Source of the DNA: Nipponacmea schrenckii
Lineage: Eukaryota; Mollusca; Gastropoda; Lottiidae
DNA: 64,000 nt
Direction of reading: 5' to 3'
Assembly (NCBI GenBank): GCA_030562195.1
Contig: JAUJPP010000002.1
Location: forward strand, 434,001 to 498,000
Of the stretch, positions 29,030 to 41,700 are shown piece by piece; position 1 is the stretch's first letter, and each line of letters opens with the position of its first letter. The position numbers were made by a program, and so were the translations under genes. The notes below the pieces were generated by a model. It was not told where the DNA came from. It worked only from the letters and a program-made list of their open reading frames with translations, and did not search any database.

Positions 29030-29998
29030 AGTACATTATTTGTTTTGTCAAGTTTGAGAATTTCAATGAAAAGTGAACTGATAAGAGTAAAACTGACTTG
29101 GGTTTAATTGTTGTCCCCCTTTTTTGAGCAATCTTTATAAAAGAAGGCTAGAAAGCTGTATAACGAAATAGCTATAAAAAATGACCATCTATAAATAAAA
29201 TACAGATGATGATAATTTGTCCAAAGTTGTGACTTTAACCAGAGGAGAAATGTTGGTGGTTGCCTGAAGCAAGGTTAAATAATTTAGATAGACACTCTCT
29301 TGTTTGAATATATTTATAATCTCATAAACAATATAGGGTTTTTATATTATAATATTAACGAAATATTCAACGTGTGAAGCATATTTTGAAAATTTATTCA
29401 TCAAAAGTCCTTATAGATTACTATATGTGCACTTTGTTCTGAAATTGTTCAGTTAGATCACGTTATTTTGATGAAATACCTCATTTTCTGAATGTTTATC
29501 TATGAAGAAAAATCAAAACAAAAAATTTGCATAATAACGAAATTTCAATATCCTGTCTATGAAAATGTATCTTAATAAGAAAATTGTCCTTGAAAATATT
29601 TGATCTTAATTTTAGATATATTTGGTAATCTACTAACTTTAAAACAATAGTGTTAATTGGTTTTGTTAACTTTCAATAATCCATTTATAATTGCATCTTT
29701 AATGTTAAGGTATATGACAAGAATATGTATATGTCTGTGCATCACTTGTTTTTTAACTGTGGTTTACAGGATAACTAGAACGTCTTAAATGCAATTAATA
29801 ATTTATATAATTTTTGTTTTAAATAATAATCAGAATGAAATCTAGGATCAAGATAATGTGACCTCATTTTGTGTTCTAGTTTTTGTGAGAAATATCTTAG
29901 AAATTTAGATTAATATATCATAAAATGATAATAGTAGTAAATAGAAATTACATTAGAGTGGTTAAAAAGAATAAAATATATAAGTACAACTAAAGAAG

Positions 29999-30057
29999 GC
30001 ATGCTGGGAAATCTTTACTAAATTAACCAATAACTTTTCTTCCCAGAATATCCCAGC
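29999..30057. promoter_or_regulatory. Paired ZNF143/Staf-like motifs
   Basis: GCATGCTGGGAAAT (29999-30012) matches the well-known ACTACA-TTCCCAGCATGC promoter element in reverse. CTTCCCAGAATATCCCAGC (30039-30057) resembles the Staf consensus. The arms GCTGGGA and TCCCAGC form an inverted pair 41 bp apart. I do not see an snRNA, tRNA or coding exon next to it. Confidence 0.25.
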
Positions 30058-31275
30058 TCTTTCAACTGACCTAGTTTTAAATAGTCTACGCTTCGCTGAG
30101 CTTCTATTATTCATGTGGGCCGGTCCTGTCATGTTATATGGTTAGTCCAACGCTTGGGGCCAACTTTAATAAAAGAGGGTTGGTTCGGTATCATTGTTGA
30201 ATCGAGAATGTGTTTGTGTTCAACATTGCCTTCTTTTGTGACTCGTATTCATCCTTGAGACCTTTTAGTTAAGGACAAAACTGGCCGGACTGGTAAAGAA
30301 AAATAGCATTGAATATAGAAATATTAGAGATAAATTGAGAAAAATATGATAGTGTTTGTATTTAATGAGTCGTATAAGTCATTATATGGAATATATATTA
30401 TCAGATTGTTTGATATCTACTATGATATATTTACATTAATAGAGTCTACTTATCACAACTTTATATACACATTACTTTTCAAGTAAGCCAATAAAAATGT
30501 GCATGGAAGTTAAGATGAGAAATTATGGCTGGTCTAACAAATAGGGTCCAAAATAGCTAAATTTTTCTGTAAGGTATTTTTGTTTCGTTTTATCTCAAAA
30601 CAGTATACAGATAAACACAATTTCCTTCAAGATGAATAACGGTTGCGAATTTCGCTCATAACACAGAGTTTCATTGCTAATATACGAAAGTAAAACTGAC
30701 CATAGCACATATTTGAAAGGTAACTAAGTGTGAAAGCAAAAGCAAAAATCAGAATATTTATGAACATTTAGCACTCTGGAAAGTTCGAACAAATACATTA
30801 GACACAGTCAGTACATTTATCTTGGTCAACCATGGTCAATTTTTTCCCTCAGAAAACACAAAGTAAAATATATTAGTTTAGAATAAGATAGATGAAAGCA
30901 GTGACATGTGACATTACCTATATATCTATATAGAAAAACTGTTATTTACCTTGTGTGTTAAATAGACTGTTTTACTCATTTTCTTCCCTCTCGTGGACAG
31001 TTATAGTTAGTTTTCATCATCTGAAAGTTAAAAAAAAAATAAAAATAATTTTATACCGTTATACAATTCATATTATATAATATGGATGGACGTTTTGTCT
31101 TAACCTTTCTCCATAATTTATTTTATGAGGTATTAGTTACATTGCACATTATGCATCTATGCATGAAGCTAATGTCATTTTCTTCACTGAATCTTTTGAG
31201 AGAAAATATTAACATTCAGATTTGAATAATGATATGCAAATTGTTTCATAGGTTTGTTATATTTCGTTTGTCTTC

Positions 31276-31655
31276 AATAAGGCTTTTTGAGATATTGTGT
31301 TTGTTTAGGGAGTCACTGAGCTGAGCTTCTGAGCTGTGCCAAGATCAGATGAACTACTTCAGACAGAGGAAAAAGTATCCATGCTGAAGACTAAATTAAG
31401 ATCAACATTTTTCATCAATGTGTATCAAGATAGACTGTTTAGTAATAAATATTTCGTTAATTTAGAATAAGGCTTTGTGAGATGTTGTGTTTGTTTAGGG
31501 AGTCACTGAGCTGAGCTTCTAAGGTTTGCCAAGATCAGATGAACTACTTCAGATGGAGGTCAAAGTTTCCATGATGAAGACTTAATCTAGGTCAACATTT
31601 TTCATCAATATATATTAAGATAGACTGTATAGTAATCAAGATTTCGTTAACATGA
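31276..31655. repeat. 190-bp tandem duplication
   Basis: AATAAGGCTTT starts at 31276 and again at 31466. The two 190-bp copies share long blocks such as GGGAGTCACTGAGCTGAGCT and GATCAGATGAACTACTTCAG, and diverge by scattered substitutions. The sequence just before copy 1 resembles the end of the unit, hinting at a third, partial copy. Confidence 0.85.
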
Positions 31656-33259
31656 AACATCAAACATTTTTCCCAATATGACTAGGCCACACCTCCAAAC
31701 AACCATAACATTATTATCTGCCCTTGAATAAAGGGAAACAATCTACAATAAAGATTCGACTACAAGAGGGAAGCCACCTATGATGCATTTCTAAATGTCA
31801 TGTTCTATGTTATGTTGAATCAATAACAGTTCATGTTCATTGTATCAAGTGATGATCTTAACGATAAAGTGAAAATTGTCACGATTTGAAAATTATGCTA
31901 CTATTTTAGTATGATAATAGGCCTTAAGTTATTAGATAAATTCATGATATCGTCCATTATATGTCGATAAGAATATTTTATTTTCAACTGACAACCAACC
32001 AACGCTGCTTTTTACCTAGATTTCGTGGTCATTTTTCTACCCTTACAATATAACGTCAACAAATATAGAAATGCAATGCGATCTAAATGTAAATAGATGA
32101 ATGAATTTCTCTCTCTCACCAAACAATAGTGTGACCAGTTCGCATTAAACATATTAAATGTTACAGTTGAATAACTAAAAGTGAAATAAAACATTTGGCA
32201 AGAAGAAAGTCTGAATTTGTACATGGTTTTACCATTATATTTTCTATTAAAAGTAATTTGAAATAATGTCCAATACCGAAGCCTACGTAGTGCTGTATAT
32301 TATTAAGTGAGCTGAATTCTACTAAATTGAACAGTGTATTGACTTTTTATCACTGAAGATTTGATAAAATACACCACAAAGACATTTTCTCGTTGTTTAT
32401 TAAAATTATTATACTGATATTCTATAATTTTATGAACAAACACTTGAGCTGATCAATAATGAGGGTATATCATCACGTATTTTCAATTCTATTAAGATAA
32501 GATTGAAGTTTCAAAGAGATTTGTATTATATCTAACTAAAAACTCTGTCACTAAAATACACAGTACATTCAATCTTTATTTATTTAAAAAATTATCACAA
32601 AATCTTAAGTAAAAGACGTTTGCTCTTTATAGCGTTATGATTGGTTCACAATGGCAAGAACTTGTCCAATTGAAACAGCTGTTACAAATAAAGTAGGTCA
32701 ACAGCAATTTGGCTTTTGTGATTGGTTAATGTTTCAATATGATATTATATCGGCAAATCGCAAATGCGGCTTAAACAATTAAAAAAAAAGCCAATTTTTA
32801 AATTCTTTTGCATGAACAGATGACACAATAAAGGCTCAACTACTAAAATATGGTTTAACACTTATAATATAAGTTATTTGTACATAATTACTGTATACAT
32901 GAACTTAAATAATCAAAATAGCATAGTTGCATACATGCATGATATTTGAAATCAGAATAGCGACAAATAGGTTATTCTATCCTTATAAACATTATGATTC
33001 ATTTCAAAATGTTTTAAACCTAATTTTGTCATCAAAGGCGATAATTTCGATCTTATTTTCACATCATAAACAGTCATAACTAATCAAAATTCACAATGCT
33101 TATAAGCTATCTCCTACCTTTAATAGTTTCATGAAATCAAATTTGCTTCAAAAGTATAAAACTGTTATAAAAACATTACAATATTATGATATAAATTCTC
33201 AAAAGACGTCATTATTATATAAATTTTCGTTAAAGTCTTATATCCAGGCTCTCGAAGTG

Positions 33260-33447
33260 ATTTAACCAATCATTGCCATGACAGATGTAACACATTTTAC
33301 CATTGGTTGATTTTAAAGTCAAAGAGCATGCGCGAGCGGCCATGATGGTTGACCTACATGTTACTTTACTGTGATTGGTCAAATGAATTCCCTGTATGTT
33401 TGCATTTAGCCTTAACGAAATATTGACATTCTAATTGAATCATTTTG
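33260..33447 (+). promoter_or_regulatory. Promoter-like cluster with NRF-1-like site and CCAAT boxes
   Basis: Three CCAAT boxes (33266-33270 on plus; 33302-33306 and 33374-33378 as ATTGG) surround GCATGCGCGAGC (33326-33337), which matches 10 of 12 positions of the NRF-1 palindrome when aligned from 33324. A strong donor GTAAGTATG starts at 33448, where a short non-coding first exon of a plus-strand transcript would end. Two further ATTGG boxes lie at 32640 and 32721. The arrangement resembles a housekeeping promoter, but no gene body has been identified. Confidence 0.3.
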
Positions 33448-34837
33448 GTAAGTATGATATAATATGATACATAATAATTCACAGTAAACTTTTTTCACCT
33501 AAATAATGAAAATATGATTTAAATTAAGTATAAATAACAAATATAAATCCGTGGCTTAATAACAGTAAAATACACCAAAAATAATCATTAGGGCATCTGA
33601 ATTAAGAGAATACCAAATAAAGTATTGAGTTTCTGAAAATATCTTTAATTTGGAAAATGAAACCCATATTATCTACTCGAATTTTAAATGATGTCCCCAT
33701 TTATCTTTCGAGATCTAGTCACATGACCTTTGCCCTACAAGTTAGATGGGCAGTTTGAGGGGACGAGATATAGAATGATAGTAATATAACACAATAGGGT
33801 AGCCATTACTAACTGATAAACTATCGGAAATCAGGCTAAAATTTCAGAGTTAACTGCGAATTTCCATCATGTACGAGGTCAACCAATTGTAATGAGTAGC
33901 AGGTAGTAATTTTAGGCAAATGATATTTTTGCCACATCTATTGGAAGTTCAAATTTAATTTTTATGGTTTCAATTACTTCCTATAAAATTAGAATAAATA
34001 ATAGACCAAAGGAAAACAGTGGGCGGGTAAATAGAATGCAGGGGTGGGGCATAAATACCAAAGCTATTTATCTGATAATCCCTATGTGCATATTAAATGC
34101 ATTTGAAACAATGTTCCATAAACTTAAAAACTAAGATAAACCAAACACTTTGCTACAAAAACAAAAAGAAATTCCTATTTTAGAAAATAACAAAAGCAAC
34201 TTTTTTGGACATATATACCACTGTTCAAAGAAAATGTAACAATGTTAAGAAGTGAGAAAAGATTAGTGGACCTAAACACGTTCTGCACCTAATATAGTGT
34301 TGTGTAAAATGAAGAGAAGGCGTATTAAACATTGGTTACTAGACCTCTACTAATCCACAGTTAATCCTACAAACGAATTGTATCTAGTTGTAAATTCTCA
34401 CCACATAATTAATTGTTTGTAATTTATCTGTATTTAGAATAAGATTTGGTGAACTCATATACAATATAACACTATTAAACAACTGCACTTGCATAAATAT
34501 TTGCTATGATCTCCCTGTGTTATTTTTGAAATGTGTAATATGCAAATTAAAGGCTGATCAAAAAACTTTTTTAGATTCAAACAAATGACATTGTTTGAAG
34601 GAATACACTATTTTTGGCATATTTCCAATGACTATCATACATTATTGTTCAACAATTCGTATACTTCTCACCATAATGAATGAAGGCATTCACAAGAAAA
34701 AAAAAAGAAAAATGTTCAGTTATACTTTGTGCTGATTGTAATAATTATAAAAAGGAACACCAGAATGGTTTCTTCAAAAAGCACAAATAATTTAAAAAGA
34801 AAATCCTTTTAAAATATTGAACTACTATTCAGAATCT

Positions 34838-35000
34838 ATCAAAAACTGCCAAAAACATTCTGAAACTACCAAAAACATTCTGAAACTACCAAAAACATTA
34901 CCAAAAACATTCTGAAACTACCAAAAAAAAACATTCTGAAACTACCAAAAACGTTCTGAAACTACTGAAATACCATTCTGAAAATTACCAAAATACCTTT
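34838..35000. repeat. 20-bp tandem repeat
   Basis: The unit is CTGAAACTACCAAAAACATT, present about seven times, with one internal shortened copy and diverged copies at the right end. Confidence 0.8.
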
Positions 35001-36854
35001 CTCAATATTCATAAACAAAATACTGAATTCAATATGAATATTGGAACTACCCAAATAACAGTCTGATAGTGTTCTACTGGATATTACTATTCTGAAACTA
35101 CAGACATACCATTATTTTAACTAAGTATACGATCTAATGGTTATATCTATTGACATTGACCTGTTAGAATCGATTTTTAATTTATTAGTTATTCTCTATT
35201 TCTCCTACAACAATTATACCTGACCTACTTTCACTTATTTAGTTATCTTACAATTCTCACAAGATATCTTCCAGTTACCCTTAACATCTTAAAACTATCA
35301 AAGCCAACTCCATAAAAGCCATTGAAAAATCCAGTTTCTGTGACAAAACCACTGTAATACCAATCAGTATTTGCAGTCAGTGCATTTAATTACAAAACTT
35401 AATTAATACAATATCATCACCAATTTAAATATCAATGACTATTTGAAGCAAGGATGAAATTTTAGATTAAACTCTACATAACTTGAATTTTGTCTACTTT
35501 AACGTCAAAATAAAGGTAAAAATGGTAATGAATCTACATTTTTGTAACCTTAAAAATAACTTGACAAGAAAAAAACTGGATATTTGTTTAATGTTTTATG
35601 AAAGATACATACATGTTAAACGTTAAAAATTGGTGAATGTCTATTTTTACTTGAAATTACAATATCAGTCTGGTTTGAAATTGAGGTTAAGAACCAGTGA
35701 TGCATAGAGACCTAAATCTCTAAGCGTGAGAGGGTGGTGACAAATTTTAATAATATATGATACACTAGGGGAATATACATTTGATAATATTAAAAGATAA
35801 GTATTAAGTATACAGTCACCTAGAGAGTAGTTAAACTATTAAACACCATAAATAACTATTGGAAGTGACAGTAACCTACTAAATCTACTATATTACTACC
35901 GAAAATTTGTCACAATTTTACCATCATAAATTTATGTGTTATGATATAGATGTAAACATAAAAAAATTAAATGTGCGTGTCTTTGAAATTTTAATTTCTA
36001 ACTTGATAACACCTTCAAAGAAAAAATTTGAGTTGTGCCCCTGTCAGATATTGATAGATTCGAATAATATTGAATATGTTAATAACTTTCAAAAATAGAT
36101 TGTAACATACTAAGCACATTATTCAGTCATTGCTGAAATTAAAGAGCCTTACTCTTAAAAGTTTGAAATTGTCATATACAGATATAATAATATAATCATA
36201 ATAGTATACAATATAACTAATAAATAATCATCAATCAATGATAACTGCATAATATTCATATAATTTTAGAGATAATCAGTAACACGGACCAAGTATGAAA
36301 TTATGTAAAATGCAGCATCAGCTATATTATGCTATTTTAAATATAATGAATCAATCCTATATAATATATATAATATAATTACTTATCTAGGTTAACAAAT
36401 CTATATTATCATTATTATCTATTTTATTTTGTATCGATTTGTTCAATGATCCAAACATTTACTCTATATTTTATAAATGAATAACAAGTTAGTACTAACT
36501 TAGTATTGACTATAATTTACTCAGGTCAAACCCTTGTTTCAAGTATTTCCTACACTAGATAAATAGTAAGTGGTCCTTGAGACAGCTAAATTGCAATTAG
36601 AGTGACCACAGACCTTTTCTTTAAGAAAAGGATTTTAGATTTTCTTCATTTGATTCGAATTTCTAGACTTATGTTTAAAAATTGTCTGAAAAAGACAAAA
36701 ATTAACACAAAGGTGTGAAATTCTTGAAATTATCTTCAACGAAAACTTGCAAAAATATCTACCAAAATTTATATTTTTCATAAAATGTATTACTTAATCC
36801 AATTTGCTTTGAGGATATCATAGTGTTTTTCATACTGCACAAAATCTACCAATT

Positions 36855-38619
36855 CCATGGCGGTTAAAATTGAAAACAAAATGGCGATACCCATAATGGA
36901 TATTCAAATTTGAAAATGGTGACAGGTGACAATATAAAATTGTGCTGTAGAATATAAGAGATTTTTTTTAATTTTGCAAGGAATTTTGCATAAAAAGAAA
37001 AATTTTGAATGAAAATGTCAGATTTAAGAAAAATTAGAAAGAAAATCGATAGACCAATGAATGGAGAGTGTTTATCACGTAAAAGGGTAAAATGGCGGCT
37101 AGGTGTGAATTGGTGAGAAAAATAAATTGTTATCTTAAATATAAAATATGATTATCTTATCTTTCTTCTTAAACATGACATCTATCAAATAAATTATTTA
37201 TTAATATAATTATAAAACATATATTATATAGACAAAAACAAGGTTTTTACAAGCTAAATGAATAATTTGGTTATGGTATCCGAACAGCTAGGTCATGTTG
37301 ACAAAAATAGAATGATTATTTCAAATTCAATGTTTACATCAAAATAAAAATATCACCAAAAGACGATACCAATCAGAAAATTATCACGAAGTTTGAAAAT
37401 ACAATTTGAAATAAATATCTTTCAAAGTTTGTAGCAAATTTACATTATAAATATCAAATAGGGGCTGAATAATTTGAAATTTTTTAGTAAACAAAGGAAT
37501 TTAACCTTAACGAATTCTCGGTAATTTACAATCAATATTTTACAAAAATGATACGAAAATGTTAACACTTCTGTGTTTTGTTTTGTTAGTATAAAAAAAG
37601 TAAAATGTAATTACTGGATATGTAAAGTAGCAATAGTAAAGAAAAGTGTATTTACTTACTGTACTTTACTGTGGTTTTGTCGAGTTACAGGTGCATTTTA
37701 CGTGCCATCACCCCCATATATCAATGAAATATCGTAGAAAAACATCAACAGACATTTTCTTAACGTTTAGCATCAGTTTATTTTCTAGAAAACAGAAAAA
37801 CAACCATTCTCTCATCTCGAGTGAGTCTTATAACATCAACGTGTCTTCTAGTACTGTAAACCACTATTCAAGATGGCGGACGAAGACTATAGGGGATTAA
37901 CTGAAAGCGGCAGTTTCAACCATGGCTATGTTGTATGGAGGATATTTTGCACGCCATCGTGTAAAACCCCCGACTTATTACAATTATTTAGTTAACTCAG
38001 ACTAAAATCCAAAAGTAAAGAATATTTAGTGAAAAGTCGTTTCATATTGGCCAATATGTAGTCAATTTAACTGAACTATTGACGGAAACGTAAAAATATA
38101 CTCAATGATTTACTTTAGCATTTGTCATAACATATTGAACAATACTAGTAGAACAATTAATATACAGGCGTATTGTAGAGGGTGTAAGAAGGAAGGTATA
38201 TAAGGACACCCTAGGGCTAAGTACTAACAACTTTTTAACTATCGAGACCCTCTAATAGCAATTAGTATGTCTAGATCTCAACTAGACCGGTTATAATACT
38301 CAAAATAAACTCAACAGTTTTCCTAAGATAGATATACATGCCAAAGTCAATACCCACAAGTTCAAACTTTAACAGATACAATTATTCGCTGACAATTAAC
38401 TTCCAAATTCTTAATATTATCCTATTTAATTCTGAAATAATTTTCCTGACGACTGTATAATTTTAAAAGTTTCTCAGACATTTTTATTAACTAGGTGAAG
38501 GAAAGATTACATTTAGTGTGAGGAGACGAGATTCTCTACACAATTTCGAGAGGTTTTTGTTACCTAAATTTATATTCAAATCATACGTAAATATATGATA
38601 TAGACAATAAATGGCGTCA
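36855..38619. promoter_or_regulatory. Cluster of YY1-like ATGGCG motifs
   Basis: Within about 1.8 kb there are five ATGGCG cores in YY1-like context: CCATGGCGG (36855), AAAATGGCG (36878-36886), AAAATGGCGGC (37089), CAAGATGGCGG (37869-37879) and AAATGGCGTCA (38609). YY1 sites of this form usually lie at or just after transcription starts. The stretch also contains two exon-like ORFs that begin at such motifs. Confidence 0.3.
37852..37932 (+). CDS. Candidate first coding exon with YY1-type ATG context
   Basis: After an acceptor-like GTCTTCTAG, an ATG at 37873 sits in CAAGATGGCGGAC, a strong Kozak context that also matches the YY1 core. The frame reads MADEDYRGLTESGSFNHGYV up to a possible donor (GTATGG at 37933). 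Without splicing it runs 40 codons to a stop at 37995. An in-frame TAG lies upstream. Codon and residue use look coding-like, but I cannot find a following exon or name a family. Confidence 0.25.
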
Positions 38620-38700
38620 GTTTGGGTTGGAAAGTGTTGGTATATAGGACAAGTCGCTTACAACGTTGGACAAGTGTCGTCTGCCGGGTGTATAGCAAGG
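38611..38700 (+). CDS. Candidate short coding exon MASVWVGKCWYIG...
   Basis: An ATG at 38611 in AAATGGCGTCA opens a 30-codon frame (MASVWVGKCWYIGQVAYN, ending GCIAR) that stops exactly at a consensus donor AGG|GTATGT in phase 0. The 90 bp are clearly richer in G+C than the flanks. No protein family is recognised, and no following exon was established: an apparent one near 41.5 kb fails because the frame has a stop. Confidence 0.25.
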
Positions 38701-41700
38701 GTATGTAATATTAGATAGGTATCGTGTATCAAATAGATGATAGTATAAACTACAACTCATCCCAAGGTCTATCTGATTTCTACCATTACTGTTAAATAAT
38801 TTTCAATAGTCATTTTTAATAGAAAATAGTCCAGTTAACCGGAAGTCGTATAGTGGTAAATGAAGACTAGTCAGACAACACGTCAGAATATAAATAAGTA
38901 AGTTTGACACGCATCATTTGTAATTGTCTGGTAGCCACGTACCTTTTTTCTAAAAACAAAATATATCTATAATAAAACGAAGGTCGTCTGTCGTCCAGCC
39001 GCTAACATCTTTTTGATCTAGTTGGTCAAAAACTGCCACTAGGCATATAGTCGACGTTTTTTTCTTTTTTATTAGTTTTCATGACTCAATGTCTGGTCTT
39101 CAGTCAAATTAACATAAAAACATTATCATATCTTGTAGTCTGTGTTAAATAATAGCAAACTGATTATAATTCTGAATCAATGCCGAGTGATCCAATACAT
39201 AAAACAAAAAATCTTTTGAAATAAAACCTCAAAAAATGTCGGTTAGAATTGATCTGAAATTAATTTTTTTGTTTTGTTAATTACAGTATTTTTTATTCTG
39301 AAAATTTGAATATTTATGTAAAATGTGTGTTTTGGTTCAATACCGTAAAAAATACGCTTTGCCATGGCATAAATACGATTCTTTGATCGATATCTGAAAA
39401 ATATTTTTAATTATAATTCTAATTAATATTATCATGAAATGATATTCGTCTTTGCTTCTGAAAAAAAGTTGTTTTCACTATATTTCAAATCTATTATAGA
39501 TTACAATGCTTTAACACTTACAATATTGTAATATTCTGTACAAGATCAACTTGATCTGTTGAGTTGGTTGATAAAAAAAAATCTTAATACTTGAATCTTT
39601 CTGGGATCTTACAATTTTCAAAATCAATTCATATCAACAGAAGGTGAAGTTTGTTTTCAAAGAGAAAATATAATTATAAAGAAAGTTAATTTGACGCTGG
39701 AATCATTGATAACGGAAATGAATTGATAAAATAATGAATTGTCTAGTCTCGGTGGTGCTGTCTAAGTCATAACTTATTTCAACGTATCTTGAATTTCATT
39801 GATTACAATTCATTTACTGCAGTAATTCATAAACAGAAAATAGGTCATCTATCAAAATATAAATCAATCAATCAATCAAATAACGTCACAGAATTTCACG
39901 TTGATTTCGAATTGAAGATAGCAAAACAACTTACTTGACCTGTCCATCATTATCTACTGACCATTTCTACTATTCGAGATTGATTTGTACAGTCGAAAAC
40001 CAGACTTTGACCAGACGAACTAATTGCTAAACAACACCTCATCTTATGTCATCAAATAATAGCCACATAATAGCTATTGGACATTCTACCGCTCTCGATG
40101 ATCCAGTCACACTTCCGATTTCAAACACAGATCACAACTATTGATGACGTAATGCTCAAGAAAATAAAGCCCGGTTAAGTAAAGCTGTAGTATATAAGTA
40201 ATCTCATGAAAATATTGTAATATCATAAGTAGATATAAAATTTTCTAGTAGGATTGGTGTCTCGTGCAGTAATATTATCTACATCTCATCATATACATGT
40301 TGAATTTGACAAGAAACTGAGGCTGACTTTAAATCTTTTCTTTTTGATTATTTTTCATTTTGAAATAAGAGTTATAGACTGTTTACAGAGAAAAGTATAT
40401 TGTAACTTTGGCCTTTGAGGTCTGAAGTAAGCGAACCTTAAAAGAACCCTATTGAACATATCTTTACAAATGAAAGCTGAGGTCACAATTAATGAATCTC
40501 AAGAAAGAAGTCATCAGACCCCAACCCATTTCAAAAGGGGAATAAAAAAACTTTTTATGGAGTTTTAATTTGCGTTGAGACTGATGTAATATTGATCTTA
40601 ATATTACAAAAGAACAGATTTATGTGATGTTAATACTATGGACTTGAATTTCCATGATTTCAACGATTAGATATCCCAATGATTTGTATGTTTTACAGTG
40701 GAGCTGTACATTATTGATCAAGGAGTAACGCAAGGAGAACATCTTTAACCAATTCATTTACTTATAAGCACTGACGACAATTTCATGCTTAGATCTAGAA
40801 GGCAAATGTCATAATAACAATTAGTAATTGTTTAAAAGTTGGAAGGATACCATTTTATGTTTTCCTTCCTTATATTTCTACAAGACAAAACAGTTTATAA
40901 TTGAAATAAATCTTATCGTATGTTCTGGCTCATTGTTTTCAAAATGTTGATTGAGATAATAATTGCTTGAAATAAGCTAAATCAAGTCTAACCATAACTT
41001 TATATAATTCTAACAACATTGTTTTTCTATAGACATGAGTTCTCATGAGATCAGTTAGTACACCAAACTTCAGGAAGCCACTTAGTCTAATTTTGACAAG
41101 AAAAACAAACTTTAGACTTACTTCTATTTTCTTAATAATAAGATTTGTAAAGGAAACGCACCTCTGTTCGAATCACATTGAAACATAATATGGTAAGCAT
41201 TTTCTATCTGTTTTCATCAAGTATTGAAACAGTGGGACTCTAATTATTGCTGACACATGCCAATAGAGTTAATAATACAGTCTCTTATTGGATGGTATCT
41301 AGTCATAGCAATATAGATGGGAGCTTTCAACATAATCCCATTTTATTACTTTTAATATACCCTAACTGAGATGTTTAAAAATACAATTGGATGAATGGTG
41401 GAAACGTTGAAACCTTAAGCTTATATTTATCAACATACGTTGTAGCCGAATTTCTCTTGAAGATTAACAACTGTTTTCTCAACTAACTAAATACAGACTG
41501 ATCATATTGAAAAATTAATTCTGTCTATGATCTTATCTTGATTGGCGTCTTAGTGGGTTTCCGGAATCACGCTGTTTACCTCGTATCTTGTTGCAATTTG
41601 CAAGTTGAAGGATTAGAATTGTCAACATGTTGTCAAATGTTGTAAAATAGAGGTTTTATTGGTACTGACTCTTTTAATTCTATGAAAATCGCCTTTGGGG

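Larger units (their letters stand above)
25115..31275. other. Intergenic, no supported gene
   Basis: AT-rich sequence. Apart from the suspected low-quality patch, a TTTA microsatellite and the ZNF143-like pair, I see nothing in it. Confidence 0.55.
31656..36854. other. Intergenic, no supported gene
   Basis: It contains the promoter-like cluster at 32.6-33.4 kb and the 20-bp repeat. Otherwise it is AT-rich, with short chance ORFs only. Confidence 0.55.

Noticed and set aside
41497..41645. Exon after a good branch point and CAG at 41496, seeming to continue in a protein-like frame (KINSVYDLILIGVLVG...).
   Set aside because: Careful reading shows a TGA between the acceptor and the open frame, and the acceptor's phase-0 frame also stops early, so the join does not work.
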